DNA of 64,000 nt from the NCBI RefSeq assembly GCF_040222815.1, contig NZ_JAVKCH010000001.1, positions 253,492 to 317,491 on the forward strand, in the 5' to 3' direction. This document shows, one piece after another, positions 27,425-35,336 of the stretch. Each line of letters starts with the position of its first letter. The stretch's first letter is position 1. This stretch comes from Imperialibacter sp040222815 (GTDB taxonomy: Bacteria > Bacteroidota > Bacteroidia > Cytophagales > Cyclobacteriaceae). A program made the translations under genes and the position numbers. The notes beneath the pieces are model-generated. The model worked only from the letters and a program-made list of their open reading frames with translations, made no database searches and was not told the DNA's origin.

Positions 27425-29389
27425 TTAGAAATAATACCTTCTGAATGCTTCAATGGCTTCATACTCAGCAAGGCCAAGTAAATCGTAAATCCTGGCGGTG
27501 TCGTGGTTTCTGTCTTCAGCTCGTTGCCAGAACTCTCTGGCGTCGTTGCCGGGGAACACAGCAGCGTCTTTCTGCGACTGGTGCTTGAAGATGGCCTTTC
27601 GTTTTCTCATCAGCTCGTCGGGGCTAATAGGCACGGCCATGTCAATGTTCTCAATCTCCCATTCCTGCCATGCACCTCTGTAGAGCCAAACCCTACAGTC
27701 ATCCATCCATTTCTCACCCTTCATTCTGTCGACGGCCTGGAGAATGGCATCAAGACATACCCTGTGCGTGCCGTGTGGATCCGACAAGTCACCAGCTGCG
27801 TAGATTTGATGAGGCTTCACCTTGTCAAGCAAGTCCATGATGAGCTTGATGTCATCTTCACCAATCGGTTTCTTTCTTACTTTACCTGTTTCGTAGAACG
27901 GCATATCCAGGAAGTGCATTTGCTCGTCAGGAATGCCCACATAACGAGCACCAGCCTTGGCTTCTGAGCGCCTGATCAATGCTTTGATCTTCATCACTTC
28001 TGGTGTGTCTACCTCTCCTGGCTTTTTCTTTTTCAAAGCTTCCTTCACTCCTTTATAGAGATCTGTTTCCTGAGGATTGGAATAGTTGAATTCTTTTCTC
28101 AAGTCACGGAAAAAGTCAGCAAAACGGATCACATCGTCATCAAACACCGCAATATTGCCAGATGTCTGGTAAGCTACATGAACCTCGTGACCCTGGTCAA
28201 CCAGCCTGATAAACGTACCGCCCATGCTGATTACATCGTCGTCGGGGTGTGGACTGAAGATGATCGCACGTTTGGTGGCAGGCATTGCCCTTTCCGGACG
28301 ATGCGTGTCGTCAGCATTGGGCTTGCCTCCAGGCCATCCGGTAATGGTGTGCTGCAGCTCATTGAACAACCTGATATTGATCTGATAGGCAGGGCCATGT
28401 TCTGTCACCAGATCACTCATGCCATGTTCGGCATAGTCTCTGTCGGTCAATTTCAAAATAGGCTTATCCATCTTCTGGCAAAGCCAGATAATGGCTTTCT
28501 TCGTCAGGTAGTCGTCCCAGGTTACTTCACCTACCAGCCATGGCATTTTCACCCTCGTCAGTTCGGCCGAAGCAGAAATATCCAGATAGAACTGTGTGTT
28601 TGAATGACGCTGCAGATACGTAGCTGGCACTTGCTCAGACACGTCGCCTTCTATTGTTCTTGCTATAACTTTGGCTTTTCCTTCACCCCAGGCCATCAGA
28701 ATAATCTTTTTGGCTTTCATGATAGTGCCTACACCCATGGTGATGGCATGACGAGGGACATTTTCCTGCGCAAAAAAGTCGCTTGCAGCATCTACCCTTG
28801 TGATGTGGTCAAGGGTAATCATTCTTGTTGGTGAGGTTATGGAAGAACCCGGCTCGTTGAAGCCGATGTGACCTGTGCGGCCAATGCCCAAAAGCTGAAG
28901 GTCAATACCTCCTACGCTGTCAATTTTCGCTTCATAGTTGCGGCAATATTCATAAACGTTTTCTTTAGCTACGGTGCCGTCAGGTATATTTACGTTGGCC
29001 ATGTCTATGTCCACATGGTCAAAAAGGTACTCTTTCATGAACCGCACGTAGCTTTGTAGTTCATTCGGCTGCATAGGAAAATACTCGTCCAGGTTGAATG
29101 TGATCACATTTTTGAAGCTGAGCCCTTCTTCCTTGTGCATTCTTACGAGCTGGTTGTACACCTGGGTTGGGGTGGAACCGGTGGCAAGCCCCAGCACACA
29201 CTTTTCTCCTTTGGCAGCCTTAGCTTTTATCAGTTCAGCAATTTCTTTGGCCACATTGAGCGAAGCAAGCTGACTGGTGGGCAAAATCTCTGTGGGAATT
29301 CTCTCAAAACGAGTCAGTTCCTTTTTATCTACTGTTCTGATGTCAGGCACAGCGACGAAGTCGTATCCTTTGGCGGTTTTTGTTGTCAT
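27425..29389 (-). CDS. nagB: Glucosamine-6-phosphate deaminase fused to LmbE/PIG-L-type deacetylase domain
   Basis: From ATG 29389 the protein is 654 residues. The N-terminal half (about 20-290) is NagB: LGLATGSTPTQVYNQL, FNLDEYFPMQPNELQSYVRF and GIGRTGHIGFNEPGS. The C-terminal half (about 370-620) is an LmbE-like zinc deacetylase with AIIFSPHPDDDVISMGG and a downstream GDLSDPHGTHRVCLDA. NagB converts glucosamine-6-phosphate to fructose-6-phosphate and ammonia; the second domain may remove N-acetyl groups from a sugar. This long form is known from Bacteroidota. A 14-bp palindrome lies in the promoter. Confidence 0.9.
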   Translation of the reverse strand: MTTKTAKGYDFVAVPDIRTVDKKELTRFERIPTEILPTSQLASLNVAKEIAELIKAKAAKGEKCVLGLATGSTPTQVYNQLVRMHKEEGLSFKNVITFNLDEYFPMQPNELQSYVRFMKEYLFDHVDIDMANVNIPDGTVAKENVYEYCRNYEAKIDSVGGIDLQLLGIGRTGHIGFNEPGSSITSPTRMITLDHITRVDAASDFFAQENVPRHAITMGVGTIMKAKKIILMAWGEGKAKVIARTIEGDVSEQVPATYLQRHSNTQFYLDISASAELTRVKMPWLVGEVTWDDYLTKKAIIWLCQKMDKPILKLTDRDYAEHGMSDLVTEHGPAYQINIRLFNELQHTITGWPGGKPNADDTHRPERAMPATKRAIIFSPHPDDDVISMGGTFIRLVDQGHEVHVAYQTSGNIAVFDDDVIRFADFFRDLRKEFNYSNPQETDLYKGVKEALKKKKPGEVDTPEVMKIKALIRRSEAKAGARYVGIPDEQMHFLDMPFYETGKVRKKPIGEDDIKLIMDLLDKVKPHQIYAAGDLSDPHGTHRVCLDAILQAVDRMKGEKWMDDCRVWLYRGAWQEWEIENIDMAVPISPDELMRKRKAIFKHQSQKDAAVFPGNDAREFWQRAEDRNHDTARIYDLLGLAEYEAIEAFRRYYF

Positions 29390-29417
29390 CTTGGTGTCGT
29401 TTGTTTCCAAATCTGTT

Positions 29418-29448
29418 GCAAGGTATAAAAAATGTGTGCGCACACAAA
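29418..29448 (-). promoter_or_regulatory. Promoter with palindromic operator for the nagB fusion
   Basis: TGTGTGCGCACACA (29433-29446) is a perfect 14-bp palindrome with a central CG pair, as in many LacI-family operators. On the minus strand TTTG (29448-29445), a 19-bp spacer and TACCTTGC (29425-29418) resemble a promoter, so the palindrome would overlap the -33 box and could block RNA polymerase. The binding protein is unknown. Confidence 0.5.
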
Positions 29449-29654
29449 GCTATTTGAAAGCATTTTTTTTAGTTTTGTTCAATCAACTGATGAAAACACA
29501 ATCTCCGGAGTATCTATCATTACCAGTTCCAAGAGCAACCCTTCAATTCTGCTCCGGCAGGGCCTTCTCCGCTGGGCGTATCCTTTTATGTCCATTTTTC
29601 AGGTGTGAGCCTTTCAAATTACTACTTCTGCGATTGAATTTTTGCTATTGTAGG

Positions 29655-29670
29655 AAATTTCATGAAATTT
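29655..29670. promoter_or_regulatory. 16-bp perfect palindrome upstream of the antiporter gene
   Basis: AAATTTCATGAAATTT reads the same on both strands and ends 33 bp before the antiporter ATG at 29704. It is an operator candidate; the AT-rich composition means a chance palindrome is possible. The rest of 29390-29703 shows only the nagB promoter site. Confidence 0.4.
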
Positions 29671-29703
29671 TAGCTAAAAGCATACGACCAACCCAGTTCC
29701 TTT

Positions 29704-30876
29704 ATGCATCTTCCTATTTTACTTACTATAGGCATCATTTTCGGTATAACTATCCTGGTTGTACTTGTATGTAATAATTTTAGAATCCCCTACCTCGTTG
29801 GTTTTCTTCTCACAGGAATCATTGTAAGCCCCACCACCTTCGGTATCTTAAATGGTGCTACCGAGGTGGAAGTGTTTGCAGAAATTGGTGTCATTCTACT
29901 TCTTTTTTCGGTTGGGCTTGAGTTTTCGATCAAGAACCTGCTGAAGATTAAGAAATATGTGCTAGTGGGAGGCACGCTTCAAGTGATATTCACAATTCTG
30001 CTTTCAACGCTTCTCTCCAGGCTCTTTGGTGTTTCATGGAATCAGGCAGTATTCCTTGGGTTTATTGTCACTTGCAGCAGCACTGCAATAGTGATCAAGC
30101 AGCTCCAGGACAGAATAGAAATTCCTACAAGCCACGGCAAGCTGATCCTTGCCATTCTGTTGTTTCAAGACATTGCCATCGTTCCTATGATGCTTTTGGT
30201 ACCTATCCTTTCGGGGCAGAGCAGCGATTGGGTCATGGACATTGCCATTCTGGTACTCAAGCTTGCGGCACTTTTGGCAGGTGCTGTGCTGGCGGCCCGA
30301 TACCTTATTCCACCTTTTTTAGTGATTGTGATGAAAACTAAAAGCCAGGAGGTGTTTCTGATTGCCACCATCTTTATTGTTTGCATGATAACCACCATCA
30401 CGTCCTACCTTGGCCTTTCGCTGGCACTGGGAGCATTTATTGCGGGTTTGATTGTGGCTGAAACCGACTATAATAAACTGGCCATTAGCTGCTTTTTACC
30501 TTTCAGGTATGTCTTTATCAGCTTCTTCTTTATTTCGCTTGGCATGCTCCTCGACTATCGCATATTTTTTGAAAGTCCACTGCTTGTGATGATGGGAGTA
30601 TTTCTCGTTCTTATCCTTAAGTTTTTCGGTGGCTTTTTTGCCGGAAAGTCGCTGCAGGTACCCACGAAGACTGCAATCATTTCCTCTCTTATGATCATGC
30701 AGGTTGGGGAGTTTTCCTTCATCCTGGTCAAAGCTGGATTCAATCAGGGACTGATTTCAGAAACGAACTTTAAGGTTTTCATTCCGGTTGCTATCATAAC
30801 GATGGCCATTACTCCGTTGGTCATTCAAAACGCCGACAGGCTTTCTAACATTTTTGCTAAACCAGCTTCTGCATGA
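29704..30876 (+). CDS. CPA2-family cation:proton antiporter (short, no RCK domain)
   Basis: The 390-residue membrane protein is made of about 11-13 hydrophobic segments. Family marks are FRIPYLVGFLLTGIIVSPTT near residue 30, ILLLFSVGLEFSI near 65 and FIVTCSSTAIVIKQL near 120, followed by FQDIAIVPMMLLV. It resembles the membrane part of KefB/KefC but lacks the C-terminal TrkA-N/RCK nucleotide-binding domain. It probably exchanges Na+ or K+ for protons in the inner membrane. Its last four bases overlap the start of a glutaredoxin-like gene (ATGA). Confidence 0.88.
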   Translation: MHLPILLTIGIIFGITILVVLVCNNFRIPYLVGFLLTGIIVSPTTFGILNGATEVEVFAEIGVILLLFSVGLEFSIKNLLKIKKYVLVGGTLQVIFTILLSTLLSRLFGVSWNQAVFLGFIVTCSSTAIVIKQLQDRIEIPTSHGKLILAILLFQDIAIVPMMLLVPILSGQSSDWVMDIAILVLKLAALLAGAVLAARYLIPPFLVIVMKTKSQEVFLIATIFIVCMITTITSYLGLSLALGAFIAGLIVAETDYNKLAISCFLPFRYVFISFFFISLGMLLDYRIFFESPLLVMMGVFLVLILKFFGGFFAGKSLQVPTKTAIISSLMIMQVGEFSFILVKAGFNQGLISETNFKVFIPVAIITMAITPLVIQNADRLSNIFAKPASA

Positions 30877-31124
30877 GCGAAAAACCAAAACTATATGGTG
30901 CCGATTGGTGCCCCAAAACATCAGGGTTTCGTAATTATCTTCAAAGTGAGTGGGTAGACTTCGAATTTCTGGACATCGAAAAAGACGATAAGGCGATGGA
31001 GGAAGTGAAGGCGATGAACGGAGGGCTGGTCAAATTCCCGATGGTTGTGGTGGGTGACGACAAAATGAAAAACCCTCCCATAGAAAAACTACGGGAGAGC
31101 TTGAAAAGGAACAAGTTGGTGTGA
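30873..31124 (+). CDS. Glutaredoxin-like protein with a CPKT active site
   Basis: The 83-residue thioredoxin-fold protein begins KPKLYGADWCPKTSGFRNYL. The active site is Cys-Pro-Lys-Thr, i.e. only the first cysteine of the usual CPYC pair is present, so it would work by a monothiol mechanism. KFPMVVVGDDK supplies the cis-proline region. It overlaps the antiporter gene by four bases and is certainly cotranscribed with it. A redox-regulatory role for the antiporter is an inference from this coupling. Confidence 0.82.
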   Translation: MSEKPKLYGADWCPKTSGFRNYLQSEWVDFEFLDIEKDDKAMEEVKAMNGGLVKFPMVVVGDDKMKNPPIEKLRESLKRNKLV

Positions 31125-31143
31125 CCGCCTGCCTGCCAACTTA

Positions 31144-33804
31144 CTATTCGTATTTCAGATTATCAACCGGATTTGATCTCGCAGCCTTGAAGGATTGAAA
31201 GCTGACAGTGACCAACCCAACAAGGATGACTATCAGGCTGGACACAACGAAAGTGCCCAGGCTCAAGCCAACTCTGTAAGCAAAATCGTTCAGCCAAAGG
31301 TTCATCGCATACCAGGCTAATGGAATGGCGACAATTATGGCTATCACCAGGAGGATAGAAAATTCGGTGAAGAGCAGCCTCACCAGCGAGAACACCTCAG
31401 CACCCAGCACTTTGCGAATACCAAGCTCCTTCTTTCTTCTTTCGGCAGTGTAGGCCGAGAGTCCAAAAAGCCCCAGACAGCCTATAAAGATGGCTAGCCC
31501 TGAAAAAACGGCGAAGATAGTGCCTAGCTGGCTCTCCGACCGGTACTTTGCTTCGAAAGACTGGTTCAGAAACTGATATTCGAAAGGAATGCCCCCGGCG
31601 ACCTGACTCCAGGTTTCTTCAAGGTCGGCCAATGTCCTGGAAAGGTTGTCTGTCTTTAGTCTTACAGCCATGTGGTCTGCTGAGTATTTTGTGATGAATA
31701 GTAAAACAGGCACTACATTGTTTCTCAACGATTCGAAGTGAAAATCCTTTACCACACCAAGAACCGTGAATTCCTTTTTACCTTGCACACCGAAATCACC
31801 CAGCACCTTAATCTTTTGGCCCGTAGCCTGCTCAATGCCAAACCTTTTCGCAGCAGTTTCATTGATCACAACCCCCGAAGAATCACTTGGCATTTGGATA
31901 TCAAAGTCCCGCCCGCTGAGAACCTCCATTTCAAAGGTCTTTAGGTAATCAAAATCAACAGACCAGACCTGGCACGAAACTGATTCTTCAATGCTGGTTG
32001 TGCCCTCGGGGAGAAACGGCTGGTCGGAGCGGAAGTCGCTCAGAGGATAAAAAGAGGATATAGAGGTATTTACGACAGAAGCATTCTTGGCTAGTTCGTT
32101 CCTGAGCACTTTGTTCTTGTCTCCAAGGTTACCAACATTTTCAAGTATTATTACCTGTTCTCTGTCAAAGCCCAGGTCCCGGTTTTGAGTGTAATTCAAT
32201 TGACTGTACACCGTAAGAGACCCAATAATAAGGAACAACGAAGTGGCGAATTGAAAAACCACCAGCACGTTTCGAAACCAGCTAGCCCTGCTACCTGCCT
32301 GGTAAGTGCCTTTCAAAACCGCAGTCGGCTGATACTTCGACAGGTAAAAGGCTGGATAAAGCCCGGCCAATACACCAATGCCAAACACGGCGGCAACGAG
32401 ATAAACCCAAACAATTGGCCGATCGAGTAGGATGTGCCCGACTTCTTTTCCGCTGAAGCTGTTGAAAAGCGGCAGCAGCAATACCACGAGAATAACAGCG
32501 ACCAGGGAAGCCAGAAAGGCGAACAGAATGGATTCAGTAAGAAATTGGCTAATGAGCTGTCGGCGCACCGATCCGAGCACCTTCTTGATCCCTACCTCCT
32601 TGGCCCTCATGGCGGCTCTTGCTGTAGACAGGTTCATGAAATTAATGCAGGCAATAACCAGAATAAATAAAGCGATGGCACTGAAAATGTAAACATATTC
32701 CATGCTTCCATTGGCCTCCACTTCAACGGCCAAATGAGAATTAAGATGAATGTCGGCCACTGGCTGAAGGTAATAGTTGATATGATCGCCACTTGCCATC
32801 ATCTCATTAAAGTCCACACCCACCATTTCCTTGAGCTGCGGAGCAAAATACTTTTCATACACCGAGGCAAATTTCGCTTCAAGGCCTGTTTCGTCGTTCT
32901 GGGCATTCAGCAAAAAATAGGTGTAGTAGTTATTGCCCAGCCAAACATTGTCATTGCCCCGGTCGTTTTCTATCGAAATCAAGAGCTCCGGATGAAAATG
33001 GCTGTTTTCAGGCAGATCCTCATACACGCCGGAAACCTTTACGGTTAACCGTTCATCTATCTTAACGCTCTCCCCAACGGGGTTCATATCGCCGAATATC
33101 TTTTTAGCAGAAGAATGAGACAATACAATAGTATTGGGTTCGGTAATGGCATTATCCAGGGAGCCGTATATGGTGGGAAACCGAAAAATATCCAGCAGCC
33201 CCTGCGAAGCATAAAATATGTTCTTTTGTTTATAGAAAGCATCTCCTTTTTTAACGAGGCCAGTACCGTAGGTTCGCATTTTGCCGGCCATTTCAATCTC
33301 AGGGAAGTCCTTCAAAAATGACTCTGCCATAGGAGCAGGCGTGACAGGAAAATCGAATTGGTTGTTGCCAAACCTCAGGTCTGACGCCACCCTGTATATC
33401 CTTTTATAGTCGGGATGGAACTTGTCATAGCTGAGCTCATCCATCACAAAAAGCATGATAAAAAGACAGCTTGCCAACCCTATGGCGAGGCCGGAGATGT
33501 TCAGGAAAGAATAGAACCGGTAGCGGTTCAGGTTCCTGAGAGCAATCATTAGGTTGAAACGAATCATTGTTGTTGTATTTGAGTTTGACTTTAGCTTTTT
33601 CAATGCAAAAGGGCGCAGAAAGTTGATCACATGGTACCAATAGACGATACCCGCCTTCCGCCTTCCCTTCTGTTTATAAGTTCTGAAATAGTACTCAGCA
33701 AGATCACCTTGCACCTCTTCCAGCAACTCGCCCTTACAGAAGAATTCCAGCAACCTGTCGGCCCAAATGGGTGGTCTTCCGATGTCTGGAGACGAATTGT
33801 TCAT
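31144..33804 (-). CDS. MacB/FtsX-type ABC permease with N-terminal prefix domain
   Basis: From ATG 33804 the product is 886 residues; the open frame reaches 12 codons upstream, inside the PadR gene. Residues about 1-80 form the short permease-prefix domain (WADRLLEFFCKGELLEEVQG). The FtsX-like core has a first membrane helix near 98 (FLNISGLAIGLASCLFIML), a MacB periplasmic domain, three helices near 370-500 (with RAKEVGIKKVLGSVRRQLIS) and three near 755-870 (with RRKKELGIRKVLGAEVFSL). It has no ATPase domain of its own. The PadR gene overlaps its start by four bases (ATGA), so it is probably under PadR control. Confidence 0.88.
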   Translation of the reverse strand: MNNSSPDIGRPPIWADRLLEFFCKGELLEEVQGDLAEYYFRTYKQKGRRKAGIVYWYHVINFLRPFALKKLKSNSNTTTMIRFNLMIALRNLNRYRFYSFLNISGLAIGLASCLFIMLFVMDELSYDKFHPDYKRIYRVASDLRFGNNQFDFPVTPAPMAESFLKDFPEIEMAGKMRTYGTGLVKKGDAFYKQKNIFYASQGLLDIFRFPTIYGSLDNAITEPNTIVLSHSSAKKIFGDMNPVGESVKIDERLTVKVSGVYEDLPENSHFHPELLISIENDRGNDNVWLGNNYYTYFLLNAQNDETGLEAKFASVYEKYFAPQLKEMVGVDFNEMMASGDHINYYLQPVADIHLNSHLAVEVEANGSMEYVYIFSAIALFILVIACINFMNLSTARAAMRAKEVGIKKVLGSVRRQLISQFLTESILFAFLASLVAVILVVLLLPLFNSFSGKEVGHILLDRPIVWVYLVAAVFGIGVLAGLYPAFYLSKYQPTAVLKGTYQAGSRASWFRNVLVVFQFATSLFLIIGSLTVYSQLNYTQNRDLGFDREQVIILENVGNLGDKNKVLRNELAKNASVVNTSISSFYPLSDFRSDQPFLPEGTTSIEESVSCQVWSVDFDYLKTFEMEVLSGRDFDIQMPSDSSGVVINETAAKRFGIEQATGQKIKVLGDFGVQGKKEFTVLGVVKDFHFESLRNNVVPVLLFITKYSADHMAVRLKTDNLSRTLADLEETWSQVAGGIPFEYQFLNQSFEAKYRSESQLGTIFAVFSGLAIFIGCLGLFGLSAYTAERRKKELGIRKVLGAEVFSLVRLLFTEFSILLVIAIIVAIPLAWYAMNLWLNDFAYRVGLSLGTFVVSSLIVILVGLVTVSFQSFKAARSNPVDNLKYE

Positions 33805-34133
33805 ACTTTTCCAATATTCAAATCGGGGAGCTGACTCCACAAATTAACCCGCACATCCTTTGAATCAGTCAGGGCCTTTTTCCCTAAACCAGTCATTTGA
33901 AAGACCCTTTTTCGTCTTCCTCCCCGCTCCTGCGTGCCTTCCTTCATGCCGGACTCCACATATCCCTTTTCTTGCAGGCGGTTGAGCGTGGCGTGCACAG
34001 CACCAATGGCAGCACTGCGCCCTGTTTGCTTTTCAAGCTCGTCTCGGATACCCAGTCCATAGGCATCCTGGCCAAGCACCCCTACTATCAACAAGATGAT
34101 TTCTTCAAACTCACCCAATACGTCGCCTTTCAT
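33801..34133 (-). CDS. PadR-family transcriptional regulator
   Basis: From ATG 34133 (a GTG lies two codons earlier) the product is 110 residues. It has the PadR winged helix: EEIILLIVGVLGQDAYGLGI, then AIGAVHATLNRLQEKGYVES and the wing GGRRKRVFQMTGLGKKAL. It lacks the long C-terminal helix of larger PadR proteins. It forms an operon with the MacB-like permease (4-bp overlap), the usual arrangement in which PadR represses a transporter until a toxic ligand binds. A perfect inverted repeat at 34144-34189 is the probable operator. Confidence 0.9.
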   Translation of the reverse strand: MKGDVLGEFEEIILLIVGVLGQDAYGLGIRDELEKQTGRSAAIGAVHATLNRLQEKGYVESGMKEGTQERGGRRKRVFQMTGLGKKALTDSKDVRVNLWSQLPDLNIGKV

Positions 34134-34143
34134 AGTCACTCTA

Positions 34144-34189
34144 TTTTGTAGAACTAATACGAAGGTAAGGGGATATTTGTTCTACAAAA
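34144..34189. promoter_or_regulatory. Inverted-repeat operator of the PadR/permease operon
   Basis: TTTTGTAGAAC (34144-34154) and GTTCTACAAAA (34179-34189) are perfect 11-bp inverted arms with a 24-bp spacer. On the minus strand TTTG (34188-34185) and TACCTTCG (34067-type box at 34167-34160) could be the -33 and -7 elements, placing the arms on either side of the -7 box. Divergent ppgK starts at 34263. Confidence 0.6.
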
Positions 34190-34262
34190 GAGAGCAAAAG
34201 AATAATTTTTATATAGAAAGAGATATTATAGCTTAGCGGAAACATCCTTTAAACAGAGTACA

Positions 34263-35003
34263 ATGGTGGTTTTAGGCATTGATATTGGTGGCACAGGCAT
34301 GAAAGCAGCTCCCGTGGATACAAGAACAGGCTCCTTCATGGAAGATCGGTTCAGAATCCCTACACCCTCCCCAGCCACACCAGATGCAATGATTGCCACT
34401 GTTAAAGCCATTGTTGAACACTTTGACTGGAAAGGCATCATTGGCATTGGTTTCCCGGCTGCCATCAAGAAAGAAATTGTGATGACCGCCTCCAATATCG
34501 ACGAAAAGTGGATTGGCCTCAATGCTGGTAAAGCCTTCGAAATGGCTACAGGCTGCCCTACACACCTTATCAACGATGTGGATGCCGCTGGATTAGCCGA
34601 AGTGAAGTTTGGCGCTGGCAAAAAGGAAAAAGGATCCGTAATCATGGTGGCTGCAGGAACGGGCATAGGCACCTCCATCTTCTACAAGAAAAGGCTTTTT
34701 CCCAATACTGAGCTGGGGTATATCATGGTGAACAACACCTTCGGTGAGCACTATGCATCTGCCAGTGTGAAGGAAAAACAAGAGCTTGACTGGGAAGTTT
34801 GGGGCAAAAGATTTAATGAATACCTCAAGAGGCTGGAATTTCTGCTGTGGCCCGATCTAATTGTCGTGGGTGGCGGCATCTCCAAAAAACACAAGGAATT
34901 TTTCAGGTACCTGGACTTGGACACCAAGGTGGTGCCTGCGAAACTCAGGAACAATGCGGGCATTATTGGAGCAGCACTCGCTGCAAAAAAGGAGTTGACG
35001 TAA
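34263..35003 (+). CDS. ppgK: Polyphosphate glucokinase-like ROK kinase
   Basis: The 246-residue kinase has LGIDIGGTGMKAAPVDTRTG at the start, IGIGFPAAIKKEIVMTASNI near 60, LINDVDAAGLAE near 102 and MVAAGTGIGTSIF near 130. Length and these motifs fit polyphosphate glucokinases, which phosphorylate glucose using polyphosphate and often ATP. A general ROK glucokinase is the alternative. It is divergent from the PadR operon and may share its control region. Confidence 0.85.
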   Translation: MVVLGIDIGGTGMKAAPVDTRTGSFMEDRFRIPTPSPATPDAMIATVKAIVEHFDWKGIIGIGFPAAIKKEIVMTASNIDEKWIGLNAGKAFEMATGCPTHLINDVDAAGLAEVKFGAGKKEKGSVIMVAAGTGIGTSIFYKKRLFPNTELGYIMVNNTFGEHYASASVKEKQELDWEVWGKRFNEYLKRLEFLLWPDLIVVGGGISKKHKEFFRYLDLDTKVVPAKLRNNAGIIGAALAAKKELT

Positions 35004-35051
35004 CACCTCTCAGAAAAAACTGACAAAAGTCTTTTTCGTCAGTTGATCGAT

Positions 35052-35120
35052 CTCATTTTCTGGTTGAGAGCCTCATGGTAATTTTACCATGTAGACACGA
35101 TAAACCAGATAAAAAATGAG
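35052..35120 (+). promoter_or_regulatory. Structured leader that could mask the start codon of the 54-residue ORF
   Basis: CTCATTTTCTGGTT (35052-35065) is complementary to AACCAG (35103-35108) plus AAAATGAG (35113-35120), 14 pairs with a 4-nt bulge. The ATG of the downstream ORF (35116-35118) lies inside the helix. Between the arms CATGGTAA / TTACCATG (35074-35091) forms an inner 8-bp hairpin with a two-base loop. As RNA this could switch translation; as DNA the inner arms could be an operator. Confidence 0.5.
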
Positions 35121-35280
35121 CGAGATAACTGCACCAAAATCACCCTTTAGTGACGCCGCAAGATTTTTTCATCAAAGAAAAGGTCTCATTAGGTTTGAAG
35201 AAAAACCTGTCAGGTATTCAGTCAACCATCAGACAGAGAAAAAGAAGGGCGAAAAAAGGTACACAGTGACCGTTTCATAA
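35116..35280 (+). CDS. Small basic protein, 54 residues, unknown function
   Basis: The ORF from ATG 35116 to TAA 35280 encodes MSEITAPKSPFSDAARFFHQ and continues with RKGLIRFEEKPVRYSV, then NHQTEKKKGEKRYTVTVS. It is charged, has no membrane segment or signal peptide, and matches no family I recognise. It lies between ppgK and the NlpC gene. The structured leader, ATG start and balanced codon use argue that it is real, but its small size leaves doubt. Confidence 0.5.
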   Translation: MSEITAPKSPFSDAARFFHQRKGLIRFEEKPVRYSVNHQTEKKKGEKRYTVTVS

Positions 35281-35336
35281 CCCTTGAGGGCATTTTTTAG
35301 AGGCCAAGGTTTAAGCACCTAAGCCAGGGGTTTGCA

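Noticed and set aside
27503..28834. Several plus-strand open frames opposite nagB
   Set aside because: They are antisense to conserved NagB and LmbE motifs.
29277..29774. 165-codon plus-strand open frame before the antiporter
   Set aside because: It overlaps the nagB promoter and the antiporter start out of frame and shows no conserved features.
35018..35044. AACTGAC / GTCAGTT inverted repeat after ppgK
   Set aside because: Only 7 bp with a 13-base loop and no T-run after it; too weak for a terminator.
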